A stretch of DNA of 23,845 nucleotides from Oribacterium sp. (GCA_017940955.1 JAGAXP010000033.1:1-23845), one strand, 5' to 3'; shown: positions 8,598-17,172, numbered from the stretch's first letter. The notes: generated from the sequence alone by a model not told the origin. Translations and numbers: made by a program.

Positions 8598-8719
8598 TCA
8601 CTCTGAAACCAACCAAAAAAATTTTCTTCTATTTACTATTATCCAATACGCGACCCTGGTTACAAGCGCTTATACCGGAGCGATTGTGGATGATAGCAAT
8701 CTGATACAGTGATCACTTC

Positions 8720-8748
8720 AGAAGGACGTGTTTAACGTCCTTCTTTTT
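8720..8748 (+). terminator. asnB intrinsic terminator
   Basis: AGAAGGACG pairs with CGTCCTTCT around the loop TGTTTAA and is followed by TTTTAT. It lies about 120 bases after the asnB stop. No gene was recognised between 8598 and 8719. Confidence 0.85.
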
Positions 8749-8780
8749 ATATTCCATCAACCCGAATCTTGGAGTAAAAT

Positions 8781-8835
8781 AAATCCATTGGGAACGGTTC
8801 CCAACCGCGAGAACCGTCCCCGATGGATTTTTAGA
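8781..8835. repeat. Palindromic repeat unit / bidirectional terminator before the aspartate kinase gene
   Basis: AAATCCAT and ATGGATTT form the outer arms; GGG-ACGGTTC and GAACCGT-CCC form the inner arms, giving a hairpin of more than 20 pairs. It is flanked by T-rich sequence on both strands, so it could end transcription in either direction. The 13-mer CGAGAACCGTCCC at 8808-8820 recurs at 20819-20831 in a second palindrome, so this is a dispersed repeat unit. It ends only 14 bases before the aspartate kinase ATG, within the place expected for that gene's leader. Confidence 0.7.
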
Positions 8836-8848
8836 ATAGGGGACATTT

Positions 8849-9832
8849 ATGAAGACAGTAGTAGCAAAGTTCGGCGGTACATCTCTGGCTGACGCCGGTC
8901 AGTTTCAAAAAATTAAGGATATTATCGAAAAGGATCCCTCAAGAAGATTTATCGTGGCATCCGCACCGGGAAAAAGATTTACGGAAGACATAAAAGTTAC
9001 GGACATGCTCCTCAGGTGTTATCAGAATGCAAAAAACGGTGAGGATTACGAACAGGACCTTAATGAAATCAAAACCCGATTTCAGGATATCATGAAAGCT
9101 TTGAATATTGACTTCCCCATCGATAAAGAGATAGACATTATCAGAAAACATCTCAGCGAAAATCCTGACAGTCAGTATATGGCAAGCCGGGGCGAATATC
9201 TCAACTCTCAGATCCTCGCCTCATACCTCGGCTTCACCTTCGTTGATCCCGCCTGGTGTATATGTTTCAATGAAGACGGAACTTTGGACAGCATTATGAC
9301 AAAACGCGCCATGAGTGCTGCTCTCCGTCCTCTGAAAAATGCTGTTGTGGCAGGTTTTTACGGTGCCGATGCAGAGGGCAGGATCCATACCTTTTCAAGA
9401 GGCGGATCCGATGTGACCGGAAGCCTTGTGGCAAGCGCCATTGAAGCAGATCTCTATGAGAACTGGACCGACGTTTCCGGTCTTCTGGCTGCGGATCCCC
9501 GCATAGTGGATTCTCCGAAATCCGTTGAATATCTCAGCTATCGTGAGCTTCGAACCCTTTCCTATATGGGGGCTTCCGTTCTTCACACGGATGCGGTTCT
9601 GCCTGCATCAAATCTGGGAATCCCAATCAACATAAGAAACACCAATTGTCCCGATGACCCCGGAACCACTATCGTGCGAAAGCTTCCGGAAGGCAAGGTA
9701 AAGTATCCCGTAGTCGGTGTGGCAGGCCGCATCGGAATGTCAGTTATTCAGGTAGAAAAGGTTATGGTCAGCGATGGTTCCGGATTCAGCGCTGTCTATT
9801 CTTCTATCGACAGCTCACTGAACGAAGCATAA
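8849..9832 (+). CDS. lysC: Aspartate kinase, C-terminally truncated (ACT domains missing)
   Basis: This enzyme phosphorylates aspartate, the entry step to lysine, threonine and methionine. The catalytic domain is complete: KFGGTSLADA (residues 7-16), ASRGEYLNSQ, FSRGGSDVTGS, ENWTDVSGLLAADPRIV, ELRTLSYMGASVLH and INIRNTN. At about residue 296 the first ACT domain begins normally (VVGVAGRIGMSVIQVEK). It loses similarity after VSDGSGFSAV and stops at residue 327, whereas the family usually has about 400-460 residues with two ACT domains. The next 85 bases before the terminator contain no ACT-like sequence in any frame, so this looks like a deletion rather than a simple frameshift. The start follows a weak GGGG site. 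The protein may be inactive or insensitive to feedback by lysine or threonine; that is inference. Confidence 0.85.
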   Translation: MKTVVAKFGGTSLADAGQFQKIKDIIEKDPSRRFIVASAPGKRFTEDIKVTDMLLRCYQNAKNGEDYEQDLNEIKTRFQDIMKALNIDFPIDKEIDIIRKHLSENPDSQYMASRGEYLNSQILASYLGFTFVDPAWCICFNEDGTLDSIMTKRAMSAALRPLKNAVVAGFYGADAEGRIHTFSRGGSDVTGSLVASAIEADLYENWTDVSGLLAADPRIVDSPKSVEYLSYRELRTLSYMGASVLHTDAVLPASNLGIPINIRNTNCPDDPGTTIVRKLPEGKVKYPVVGVAGRIGMSVIQVEKVMVSDGSGFSAVYSSIDSSLNEA

Positions 9833-9916
9833 GATGGCCTAAAATTCGTTGGCTCCGCGGAGGAAATAATGAAGCTTCATACCAACGGTCCACTGAATTG
9901 AAAGTACATTCCGTTC

Positions 9917-9970
9917 AAAAAGTCCGTCAGTGATTAAACGCTCACGCGTTCATCCCTGACGGACTTTTTT
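9917..9970. terminator. Bidirectional terminator between aspartate kinase and YtxH-like genes
   Basis: AAAAAGTCCGTCAG at 9917-9930 pairs with CTGACGGACTTTTT at 9956-9969, with an inner AACGC/GCGTT stem in the loop. T-tracts on both strands fit the two convergent genes. A second small hairpin, CAATCAG-CATGC-CTGATTG, lies at 9986-10004. No gene was seen between 9833 and 10039. Confidence 0.85.
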
Positions 9971-10039
9971 CTCTTCATGTTCTTTCAATCAGCATGCCTG
10001 ATTGGCATTGAAGCCTCATTTTTCCGTGTTTTGAAAGAT

Positions 10040-10250
10040 TCAATGTTTTTTCTTTCTCTTCTTTTTCTTACTGTTATCCGAAGTATCCTGTCCATTACCG
10101 GAATCAGCTTTAACTTCCTTTACAGGTTCCGGAGCAGCTTCTTCTGTCTCGGGGACATCTTCAGCTTGCTCCTCCGGAGCTTCCGGAGCAGCTTCTTCGG
10201 CAGCTTCACTCTCTTCGGGTTCAGGATCACTCTCTTTTTTTTTTCATTTT
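10040..10250 (-). other. A10 slippery tract and the -1 frame continuation of the YtxH-like gene
   Basis: On the minus strand the codons before the break are GAA AAA AAA AAG, so A_AAA_AAG, the heptamer used for -1 frameshifting in E. coli dnaX, is in the right register. AGGA lies about 8-9 bases upstream. Moving to the -1 frame gives a tail starting ESDPEPEESEAAEEAAPEAP and ending in KKKKRKKKH with a stop at 10042-10040, for a 220-residue product. That tail keeps the acidic composition of the sequence before it. CTCCGG-aagct-CCGGAG could form a hairpin about 50 bases downstream. Programmed frameshifting, transcriptional slippage, a real one-base deletion and a homopolymer sequencing error all fit. 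Confidence 0.6.
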
Positions 10251-10701
10251 CCTGAGACTTCTCATCCTCAACAGAATAGAACTCGATCTCAACATCCTCA
10301 TCATCCACGAGATCTTCATCACAGATATCATCCGGATCAACATCGTCCGATGTCTGAGAACCAAGCTTTTCGTTCAGTGCTTCCTTCACAGTTCTGTAAG
10401 CATCCTTACCAGCATCGATGGCAAGATTCTTGGTATCAACCGCAAGATTTTTGGCAGCATAACCGAGATCCTTGGCAGCAGCCTTGATCTCCTCCTTACC
10501 CTGACTGTTCTTTAAGGTTGTATAAGACCTCTTTGCAGAATTTTTAACCTCATTTGCCGACTCAAGCACATCTGTAAAATCCTGATCAACCTCCTCAGAA
10601 AACTTCTGATACTTGTAGAGGTAAGAAACAACTGCAGCTACGCCGCCGGCAAGAGCTGCCAAACCCAAAAGTCCACCTAACCCTTTTTTCTTCTTAGACA
10701 T
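10120..10701 (-). CDS. YtxH-like small membrane protein, unknown function, frame broken near the C terminus
   Basis: In the uninterrupted frame this is a 193-residue protein. The start at 10701 (MSKKKKGLGG) is preferred because GGAGG lies eight bases upstream; longer starts upstream would run into the likely promoter (TTTACA at 10792, TATCAT at 10769). Residues 8-29 form one hydrophobic segment (GLGGLLGLAALAGGVAAVVSY). A long amphipathic helical part with VKNSAKRS, AAKDLGYAAKNLAVDTKN and AIDAGKDAYRTVKEAL follows, resembling YtxH-like envelope or stress proteins. An acidic stretch (DDVDPDDICDEDLVDDED) comes next. After an A10 run at 10244-10235 the frame gives an odd, very basic tail (KRVKLPKKLLRKLRRSK), while the -1 frame continues acidic. 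The basic tail is probably an out-of-frame reading. Function unknown. Confidence 0.6.
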   Translation of the reverse strand: MSKKKKGLGGLLGLAALAGGVAAVVSYLYKYQKFSEEVDQDFTDVLESANEVKNSAKRSYTTLKNSQGKEEIKAAAKDLGYAAKNLAVDTKNLAIDAGKDAYRTVKEALNEKLGSQTSDDVDPDDICDEDLVDDEDVEIEFYSVEDEKSQENEKKKRVILNPKRVKLPKKLLRKLRRSKLKMSPRQKKLLRNL

Positions 10702-10814
10702 ATTTATATCCTCCATTCGGGCAAACAGCTGCCCCAATATTTTTAGAAAAAACTGATAAGAAAATGATACCACCATTATAGAGCTATGTAAAACAAACAT
10801 TTTTCAAAAATATA

Positions 10815-10847
10815 AAAATAATAAAAGCCGGAGGGCATCCCTCCGGC
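10815..10847 (-). terminator. glnS intrinsic terminator
   Basis: On the minus strand GCCGGAGGG pairs with CCCTCCGGC around a three-base loop, followed by TTTTATTATTTTTAT. It lies 11 bases after the glnS stop and separates it from the YtxH-like gene. Confidence 0.85.
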
Positions 10848-10857
10848 TCGTCCTAAT

Positions 10858-12567
10858 TTATTTTCCCTGCTCTGGCAGCTTAAACGAGGACTTGAGTCCT
10901 ACTATACGGTTATATACCGGATGCTCAGGAGTTGAATCCTTACTGTCTACACAGAAGAAACCATTGCGGACAAACTGGAAACTGTCATAAGGCTTAACCT
11001 TCATAAGCTCAGGCTCAACCATGCAGTTTGTCACTGTAGTAAGTGAATTAGGATTGAAGTTAAGGGTTCCGTCGTCATTCAGCTTGCCCTTCTCCTCATC
11101 GATAAGCTGCTCATAAAGACGTGCTGTTACCTGACCTGCGGTAGGAGCATTTACCCAATGGATAGTTCCCTTTACCTTACGGCCCTCGAAGCCTGAACCT
11201 GACTTTGTCGCAGGATCATAGGTACAATGTACAACTGTAACATTGCCCTCGGCATCAGTCTCATAAGACTCAGCCTTAACGAAATATGCAGACATGAGAC
11301 GAACCTCATTTCCAACATAAAGTCTCTTATACTTCTTTGGAGGCTCAATCATGAAATCATCACGCTCGATGTAAAGCTCTCTTGAGAACGGTACCTGACG
11401 TGAACCAAGAGCTTCATTCTCAAGATTATATGGCACCTCAAGCATTTCTTCCTGTCCCTCAGGATAGTTGTCGATCACAAGTTTGATGGGATCGATAACT
11501 GCCATCATTCGCTTATCCTTAAGCTTCAGATCCTCTCTTATGCAATACTCAAGAAGTGAATAGTCAGAGCTTGAATTTGCCTTTGAGATACCGGAAAGCT
11601 CAACGAACATACGGATGGATTCAGGTGTGTAGCCGCGTCTTCTGAGAGCTGCGATGGTCACAAGACGAGGATCGTCCCAGCCGTCAACTACGCCATCCTC
11701 AACCAGCTTCTTTATATATCTCTTACCGGTTACAACATTGGTGAGATAAAGCTTTGCGAACTCGATCTGTCTGGGAGGATTCTCAAATTCACAGTTCTTA
11801 ACCACCCAGTCATAAAGTGGTCTGTGATCCTCAAACTCCAGAGTACAGATGGAATGAGTGATTCCCTCGCAGGCATCCTCAATAGGATGAGCAAAATCGT
11901 ACATAGGATAGATGCACCACTTATCACCTGTATTGTGATGATGCATGTGGGCAACACGATAGATGATAGGATCTCTCATATTAAGGTTGGGTGATGCCAT
12001 ATCGATCTTTGCACGAAGTGTAAGGGTTCCATCCTCATACTTTCCGTCCTTCATGTCCCGGAACAGCTGAAGATTCTCTTCCACACTTCTGTTTCTGTTT
12101 GGTGACTCCTTACCGGGTGTGGTGAAATCTCCGCGGTACTCTGTGATCTGCTCTGCAGTAAGATCATCCACAAATGCAAGTCCTTTTTTGATAAGAAGAA
12201 CTGCTTTCTCATACATCACATCAAAGTAATCTGAGGCAAAGAATACTCTGTTCTCAAAATCTGCACCCAGCCAGCGAACATCTCTCTCGATAGCTTCAAC
12301 GAACTCTGTTTTCTCCTTCATAGGATTTGTATCGTCAAAACGAAGATTGAACTTACCGCCATACTCCTTTGCAAGTCCTGAGTTAAGGATTATGGACTTG
12401 GCATGACCTATATGCAGATATCCGTTTGGCTCCGGCGGGAATCTGGTCTGTACATGATCATATACTCCCTCCGCAAGATCCTTGTCTATCTCACGCTCAA
12501 TGAAGTTCTTTGACTCCTGTGGCTTCTCTGCAAGCTCACCATTCTCGTTTCTGATTTCTTCAGACAT
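10858..12567 (-). CDS. glnS: Glutaminyl-tRNA synthetase
   Basis: This 569-residue class I synthetase charges tRNA-Gln directly with glutamine. The HIGH motif appears in [19 protein letters not shown] (about residues 42-60). [46 protein letters not shown] and [21 protein letters not shown] are all GlnRS blocks, and the C-terminal anticodon-binding beta-barrels follow. Where E. coli-type enzymes have the KMSKS-like VMSKRKL, this protein has [12 protein letters not shown] recall the same form from Clostridial GlnRS. Many Firmicutes lack GlnRS and use the Gat amidotransferase route, so its presence fits Lachnospiraceae and GlnRS history of horizontal transfer. The start is backed by AGAGGAG upstream. 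It has its own terminator, with a leader hairpin upstream. Confidence 0.95.
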   Translation of the reverse strand: MSEEIRNENGELAEKPQESKNFIEREIDKDLAEGVYDHVQTRFPPEPNGYLHIGHAKSIILNSGLAKEYGGKFNLRFDDTNPMKEKTEFVEAIERDVRWLGADFENRVFFASDYFDVMYEKAVLLIKKGLAFVDDLTAEQITEYRGDFTTPGKESPNRNRSVEENLQLFRDMKDGKYEDGTLTLRAKIDMASPNLNMRDPIIYRVAHMHHHNTGDKWCIYPMYDFAHPIEDACEGITHSICTLEFEDHRPLYDWVVKNCEFENPPRQIEFAKLYLTNVVTGKRYIKKLVEDGVVDGWDDPRLVTIAALRRRGYTPESIRMFVELSGISKANSSSDYSLLEYCIREDLKLKDKRMMAVIDPIKLVIDNYPEGQEEMLEVPYNLENEALGSRQVPFSRELYIERDDFMIEPPKKYKRLYVGNEVRLMSAYFVKAESYETDAEGNVTVVHCTYDPATKSGSGFEGRKVKGTIHWVNAPTAGQVTARLYEQLIDEEKGKLNDDGTLNFNPNSLTTVTNCMVEPELMKVKPYDSFQFVRNGFFCVDSKDSTPEHPVYNRIVGLKSSFKLPEQGK

Positions 12568-12696
12568 AACTGTTCTCCTCTGTAATCACTGATTTTAGCC
12601 TTTATATCCGACATACAGATGTCGATCCATCCGGCTTCTTATACCATTTGCCGCTAATTTTGTGCAAATGCTTATCTTTCTTTTTTTATGAATAAA

Positions 12697-12733
12697 GCCA
12701 GATGGCTGAAATCGGACTCTCAGCCAATCTGGC
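12697..12733 (-). terminator. Hairpin upstream of glnS: terminator of the EAL gene or leader structure
   Basis: On the minus strand GCCAGATtGGCTGA pairs with TCAGCC-ATCTGGC around a 10-base loop, followed by TTTATTC. It lies about 110 bases after the EAL-GGDEF stop and 130 before the glnS start. A possible promoter just upstream (TTGTAA, 18 bases, TAAGAT) would make it the first structure of a glnS leader, so its role is undecided. A weaker inverted repeat, TCCGGTAT/ATACCCGGA, lies at 12812-12839 next to the EAL-GGDEF stop, without a T-tract. Confidence 0.5.
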
Positions 12734-12841
12734 ATCTTAATCAAAACCCTTTGGATTTTACAACTTTCCAGGTTTATACGCAATAATATGCGTAGTTTTT
12801 TATTGCATAAGTCCGGTATCTCTCATAGAAATACCCGGAGT

Positions 12842-15373
12842 CTATGATTTTTTCTTATTTTTCTGCCTTTCACTGCTCATTCTGTTAAATCCAACCCGGT
12901 GCATCTCATTAAGATCACTTACCTCAGAGTATCTCACTATACCCACTGACGGGTAAAGCGTACAGCTGTATCCATTAACATTGTTAATGTCCATGATGAG
13001 TTTACGTATTTTGTTAGCAACTATTTCTATATCTCCGTGTTTTCCTGACTGGGTAAATGCCAGAAAATCATCTCCGGAATATCTGACAAGTGTTGCACTG
13101 GTACCAAAGGAGGCAGCCAGTTTCTTTCCCACAGCATAAAGTATCTCATCTCCAAAAGCATGTCCGTACTGACTGATAAGCTCCTGATAGTTATCTATGG
13201 AAAAATATATTTCGGCGAAATCAACACCTCTTCTGTCAAACTCGTCCTTGTAAGAAGATATCGCTGTCATCATTCCCCTGATATTAAGGAGTCCGGTAAG
13301 ATTGTCGGTCTCCTGAAGGTCGAATTTATTTACTCTGTCATGTTCTGTCTCCGTAACATCCTCAAAATACCCAATGAGTCCGATTATACGTCCATTGTCA
13401 TATACAGGCATCTTGGATGCCCTGATATCCCTGATACTTCCATGGGCTATACAACGTCCCGGAACCTTATGGGTCACAGCACCCTCTCTGAGAACACGAT
13501 ACTCATCTCTCCTGAATGGTTCAGGGGCAATATGCCATCCCATCTCCTCGTCAGTCTTTCCGACAAAATCAGACTGGCTCTTAAAGCCGTAATAATCCAT
13601 GAATTTCTTATTGGCACCCACAAATCTTCGCTGCTTATCTTTCCAGAACAATCCGAGGTTAACATTTCGGTTAAGGTTATCCCAGAGGAGTTCCTTGGTA
13701 AGCTCCGAACCGATGCTGTTGTCCCTTCTCATGGCAGCCATATAGTTCTGATAAGCGGAAAGCTCTGTTGACTTGATCGCGTCAGCATTTCTTACAAATA
13801 AAAGAGCATGAACCGAAGACACCAGTACAGCCAGATAAATCTTCCAGCTATAGTCCCCGCTCAGGTTTTTTGTCCTGATATAAGCATAGATAAATCGGCT
13901 TTCCGACTTTTTTATCCTGTCTTCAAGGGTGCTTATATCAAAGAAATTCAGGTAATTAACCCTGTCTGCCTCATAAACATAATTTTCGGCATATTTATCG
14001 ATCAGCTTTTTGATGTTTCCACTTTCTAAGTCTCTTTTCTCTGAACCCCTAAGGTACAATACCTCAAGAACATTTCTTTCAAGATCCAGCATTGAAACAC
14101 TGTTATAAATACCATACAGGTATTTGAGATTGGAATCCAGCTTCTCGAGCTTTACCTTCTTTCCATCCTTGTTACTGTTGGTAAGGCTGAACAGTATAGC
14201 GCATCTGTCATTGTGTCTGGCTACCACCCGGGCCTCATAATAACAATAATATCCGTTTATGGTGAAATCAGAATAACAGGAGCCAAGATCCGTTGTTTTT
14301 TCTATTGCTTTCCTGAGCTTTTGCTTATCAGTATCCTCGGAAACATGGTTCTGATCGTCATCCTCGTATCCTATAGTCTTCAGGGTCTTCATATATTCGG
14401 CATTACGATAAAGATACCTTACAGAATCCCCGTCATACTCCACCATCGCATAAGGCAAGGCACTTTCATAGGCTGACTCCACCGGTATATCTGATTTTCT
14501 GTCAGACTTTACTCTGGTCAATGAACCCGGGCTCAGGATATTGATGCTTCCGGCTTCATCAAAGTATCTCACCTCATCGGGATGTTCTATTTCCAACCCC
14601 TTAACAGAAAGCTCTTTCATGCAGTCATCCAGCGGGAGAGGCTTGCAGAATAAAAAGCCCTGAGCCATCTCACAGCCTATACTTCCTAAAAATCTTCCCT
14701 GTTCCTCTGTCTCCACACCTTCAGCAATGGTGTGCATGCCTATGTCTTTAGCCATACCCACCACAGAAGCAACTATACGACAGGCCTTCGGGTTAAAACC
14801 CTTCAGGAGCTTCATATCTATCTTTAGCTCATCAAAGTCAAAATCCCTGAAGATGTTCAATGAGAAATGCCCGACACCGAAGCCATCCATGCAGATCTGA
14901 TAACCGGCATTTCTGAAACGGTCAAGCTGTTCCTTTATGTCTCCGGTATCCTGGTCGAAGGCCTTTTCATTGAGTTCTATGATCACGAAACCCCTGGGGA
15001 TCCCGTATTTTATTACAGATCTTTCCACAACCTCAAAAATATCACACAGCTCAAAATCCTTCCTCGATAGATTAACCGAGAAAGGAACTACCTTCTTGCC
15101 TTCGTCAACCCTGTTTTTGAACTGTCTGCAGGATTCCTCCAGCACATAACCGTCAAGCTTATGGATCAGCCCCTGCTCCTCCAAAACTTGTATAAAAACA
15201 TCCGGTCTGATCAACCCATACTCGGGATCTTCCCATCTTGACAATGCTTCAAATCTGCTTACCTTATAATTTATCCCTCTTATGATGGGCTGATAATACA
15301 CCTTTATCCAGCCCTTGGATATAGCATCATCTATATTGTTTATGACATATTTTTCCAGATCAACATTACCCAT
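12842..15373 (-). CDS. EAL-PAS-GGDEF protein (cyclic-di-GMP signalling)
   Basis: This 843-residue, apparently soluble protein has an N-terminal EAL domain (about 1-255). A middle region of about 300 residues has no firm assignment. A PAS-type sensor follows (about 560-685: GLFWKDKQRRFVGANKKFMDYYGF, FEDVTETEHD), then a C-terminal GGDEF domain. The EAL domain keeps FEALSRW (E42), N101, E133, K184, AEGVET (E218) and Q238, but the usual Asp-Asp metal pair is Asp163-Gly164 (MDGFGVG), so phosphodiesterase activity is doubtful. The GGDEF signature is SGDDF (766-770), a conservative variant that may still make cyclic-di-GMP; no RxxD inhibitory site was seen just before it. The EAL-first order is less usual than GGDEF-EAL. 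It is monocistronic, with its own promoter. Confidence 0.88.
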   Translation of the reverse strand: MGNVDLEKYVINNIDDAISKGWIKVYYQPIIRGINYKVSRFEALSRWEDPEYGLIRPDVFIQVLEEQGLIHKLDGYVLEESCRQFKNRVDEGKKVVPFSVNLSRKDFELCDIFEVVERSVIKYGIPRGFVIIELNEKAFDQDTGDIKEQLDRFRNAGYQICMDGFGVGHFSLNIFRDFDFDELKIDMKLLKGFNPKACRIVASVVGMAKDIGMHTIAEGVETEEQGRFLGSIGCEMAQGFLFCKPLPLDDCMKELSVKGLEIEHPDEVRYFDEAGSINILSPGSLTRVKSDRKSDIPVESAYESALPYAMVEYDGDSVRYLYRNAEYMKTLKTIGYEDDDQNHVSEDTDKQKLRKAIEKTTDLGSCYSDFTINGYYCYYEARVVARHNDRCAILFSLTNSNKDGKKVKLEKLDSNLKYLYGIYNSVSMLDLERNVLEVLYLRGSEKRDLESGNIKKLIDKYAENYVYEADRVNYLNFFDISTLEDRIKKSESRFIYAYIRTKNLSGDYSWKIYLAVLVSSVHALLFVRNADAIKSTELSAYQNYMAAMRRDNSIGSELTKELLWDNLNRNVNLGLFWKDKQRRFVGANKKFMDYYGFKSQSDFVGKTDEEMGWHIAPEPFRRDEYRVLREGAVTHKVPGRCIAHGSIRDIRASKMPVYDNGRIIGLIGYFEDVTETEHDRVNKFDLQETDNLTGLLNIRGMMTAISSYKDEFDRRGVDFAEIYFSIDNYQELISQYGHAFGDEILYAVGKKLAASFGTSATLVRYSGDDFLAFTQSGKHGDIEIVANKIRKLIMDINNVNGYSCTLYPSVGIVRYSEVSDLNEMHRVGFNRMSSERQKNKKKS

Positions 15374-15467
15374 ACTACACCCTACGCGCGCTTACATGCA
15401 GTCATCTATCTAATCAAAGAAATAATATTTGAAATATTTATTATTCCGTACTAAATCTATTATTTTG

Positions 15468-15497
15468 ATTATAACTATTTGCCCATTATAAAGTCAA
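15468..15497 (-). promoter_or_regulatory. Promoter of the EAL-GGDEF gene
   Basis: On the minus strand there is TTGACT at 15497-15492, an 18-base spacer, and TATAAT at 15473-15468. This gives a leader of about 85 AT-rich bases with only a weak ribosome binding site (AGGGTG, five bases before the ATG). Confidence 0.65.
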
Positions 15498-15570
15498 CGA
15501 AACCGACATTAAACTAAGGAAAATCCAATATAATCTTCAAAAGATCGGGGTCGACTGAACGGTTACCGCT

Positions 15571-15600
15571 AAAAAAATCCGCGGACAAAAGTCCACGGAT
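15571..15600 (-). terminator. Terminator of the M14 carboxypeptidase gene
   Basis: On the minus strand ATCCGTGGAC pairs with GTCCGCGGAT (one wobble) around TTTT, then runs into TTTTTT. It lies 10 bases after the stop at 15610. Confidence 0.9.
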
Positions 15601-15609
15601 CATCTTTGA

Positions 15610-17172
15610 TCATTTATTTACGAGATCTATCATGATATCGGGAAGGATACCGTCATTTCCGGCCCACATTTCCTCGATCTGTGCTTCATCCACAGGTGAA
15701 GTTCCGATACCGCACTCTATGGTAACGGAAGGTATATCAAGCTTCTGAACGGCCCAGTCCTTGAATCCCGCTGCATCCTTTTCCGCCCAGGTATTGGAAA
15801 TCCTGTAACCCGTATTCTGACTCACAATAGACGCAAGATTGTAACCCTCGTTTTTATAGTTTCCCGTTTCTCCGAAATACCAGTAGATAACCTTTCCCTG
15901 TGTGTGGTAGCTGATGGTTCTGTCGGGCATCAGACTGCGTGTAAGGTCTGCAAGTACCTTTGTCTCAATCTCGCACTCAGGTGCCGTTCCCTTATAGTTC
16001 ATGGATGACGGGTGGTCTACCTTGGATGGAGTTTCCTTCCAGTTTGCATCGAAATTACGGTTAAGGTTTACGCCGTTAATGTTGTTCTTCCATGTTCTGA
16101 TGTACTGCCCCATATCCGCAGCATTATCCATACCCGCGATGGTCATGACCGACATTCTGGCATCTTCTGAATTAAGAGCTTCCAATCCGCCCTGAACCAG
16201 GGTGATTCCATCAGGATCCACCATTGGCACAAAATGAATACAGGTGTTGTTCAGAAGTTCCGGAATTGAGCAGCCTTTATATACTGTCCCGGCCTTCTGC
16301 ATCTCAAGCAGTGAAGCTATCTGTCTCATAACAACCTGGCAAACGATATACTCTCTTGCATGTATTCCTGCGTGAACCAGGACCTTGTGCTTAGCCTGAG
16401 GATTACCGACTACCACATGATAAAGATTACGTGCATCTGCTGTAGTGGCAAGGACATCCATCTGCATATCGGGATATGACGCCTTGAGTACAGTAAGATC
16501 ATCCACCATGTTCTGATAGGTGTAGGCAGCGATATTATTAAAATGGTATCCTGCCGGAAGCGGTAATGTCTCCACCTGTGCCTCTCCTGTCTGAGCTGCA
16601 GTCTGATCAGCCTGTGCTGTCTGCGCTGTGGCAGCATCACTTGAAGCCGCTGTTGTCACACCACCGATGGATGGTCCGAATTCTGATCCGACGGTCTGTT
16701 CTGTGCCTGTTCCCACTACAGGACCGTTTGACTGCATTCCTGTTGTATCTGTTGAAGTTGAATTTCCTGTCATAACCGCTATGGGAGCCTCGTTTTCTGT
16801 TACGGCGCCTGTCGAATCTGAATTACCTGATGCTGAAGAGTCTGAGTTTTCTGCAGCCATTGTTATGTCACCCTGCATTTCCGTGGTTGACGAACCTGCA
16901 TCTGCGGTTAAGCTTTCCCCTGTTGTTTCGGAAGCTGAAGTATCTGAAGCTGATGTTCCGGAAGAATCTGAAGCAGCTGCCTGCTGAACTTTGCTTCCCG
17001 CTTCAGTTCCCTGATCTCCTGAATTATCCAACGCTTCCTGAGCGGTACTGCCTGCTTCAACTACAGCAGTAACATATCCCTCTCCATTAACAACCTCTTC
17101 GGCATAACCGTTTAAACACAAATAAGCACTGATTGCAGAAGCTGCAACCATGGCAAATATAAATTTTTTCAT
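15610..17172 (-). CDS. Secreted M14-family zinc carboxypeptidase with Ser/Thr/Ala-rich linker
   Basis: This 520-residue protein has a signal peptide (MKKFIFAMVAASAISAYLC, probably cut near residue 24). A low-complexity Ser/Thr/Ala/Gly region (about 30-205) follows, then an M14 metallocarboxypeptidase domain (about 210-520). The zinc ligands appear as H271 and E274 (GIHAREYI) and H423 (SYHTQG). Substrate-binding N371-R372 is in VNLNRNF, and the catalytic Glu is E486 (IECGIG). The set is complete, so activity is expected. In Gram-positive bacteria such enzymes include gamma-D-glutamyl-L-diamino acid peptidases that trim cell wall peptides; the specificity here is inferred. The linker could hold the enzyme away from the cell surface, but no LPxTG or cell wall repeat was seen. 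It is divergent from the DUF3810 gene. Confidence 0.92.
   Translation of the reverse strand: MKKFIFAMVAASAISAYLCLNGYAEEVVNGEGYVTAVVEAGSTAQEALDNSGDQGTEAGSKVQQAAASDSSGTSASDTSASETTGESLTADAGSSTTEMQGDITMAAENSDSSASGNSDSTGAVTENEAPIAVMTGNSTSTDTTGMQSNGPVVGTGTEQTVGSEFGPSIGGVTTAASSDAATAQTAQADQTAAQTGEAQVETLPLPAGYHFNNIAAYTYQNMVDDLTVLKASYPDMQMDVLATTADARNLYHVVVGNPQAKHKVLVHAGIHAREYIVCQVVMRQIASLLEMQKAGTVYKGCSIPELLNNTCIHFVPMVDPDGITLVQGGLEALNSEDARMSVMTIAGMDNAADMGQYIRTWKNNINGVNLNRNFDANWKETPSKVDHPSSMNYKGTAPECEIETKVLADLTRSLMPDRTISYHTQGKVIYWYFGETGNYKNEGYNLASIVSQNTGYRISNTWAEKDAAGFKDWAVQKLDIPSVTIECGIGTSPVDEAQIEEMWAGNDGILPDIMIDLVNK

Noticed and set aside
12595..12783. A 62-codon minus-strand frame between the EAL-GGDEF gene and glnS
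   Set aside because: It covers the leader hairpin and promoter-like sequence, lacks a ribosome binding site, and its composition is not protein-like.
12781..12806. TACGCA-ATAATA-TGCGTA followed by T6 as a plus-strand terminator
   Set aside because: The stem has only six AT-containing pairs and no plus-strand gene lies upstream of it.
16566..17072. Long plus-strand frames antisense to the M14 linker
   Set aside because: They mirror the low-complexity Ser/Thr/Ala codons of the real minus-strand gene.
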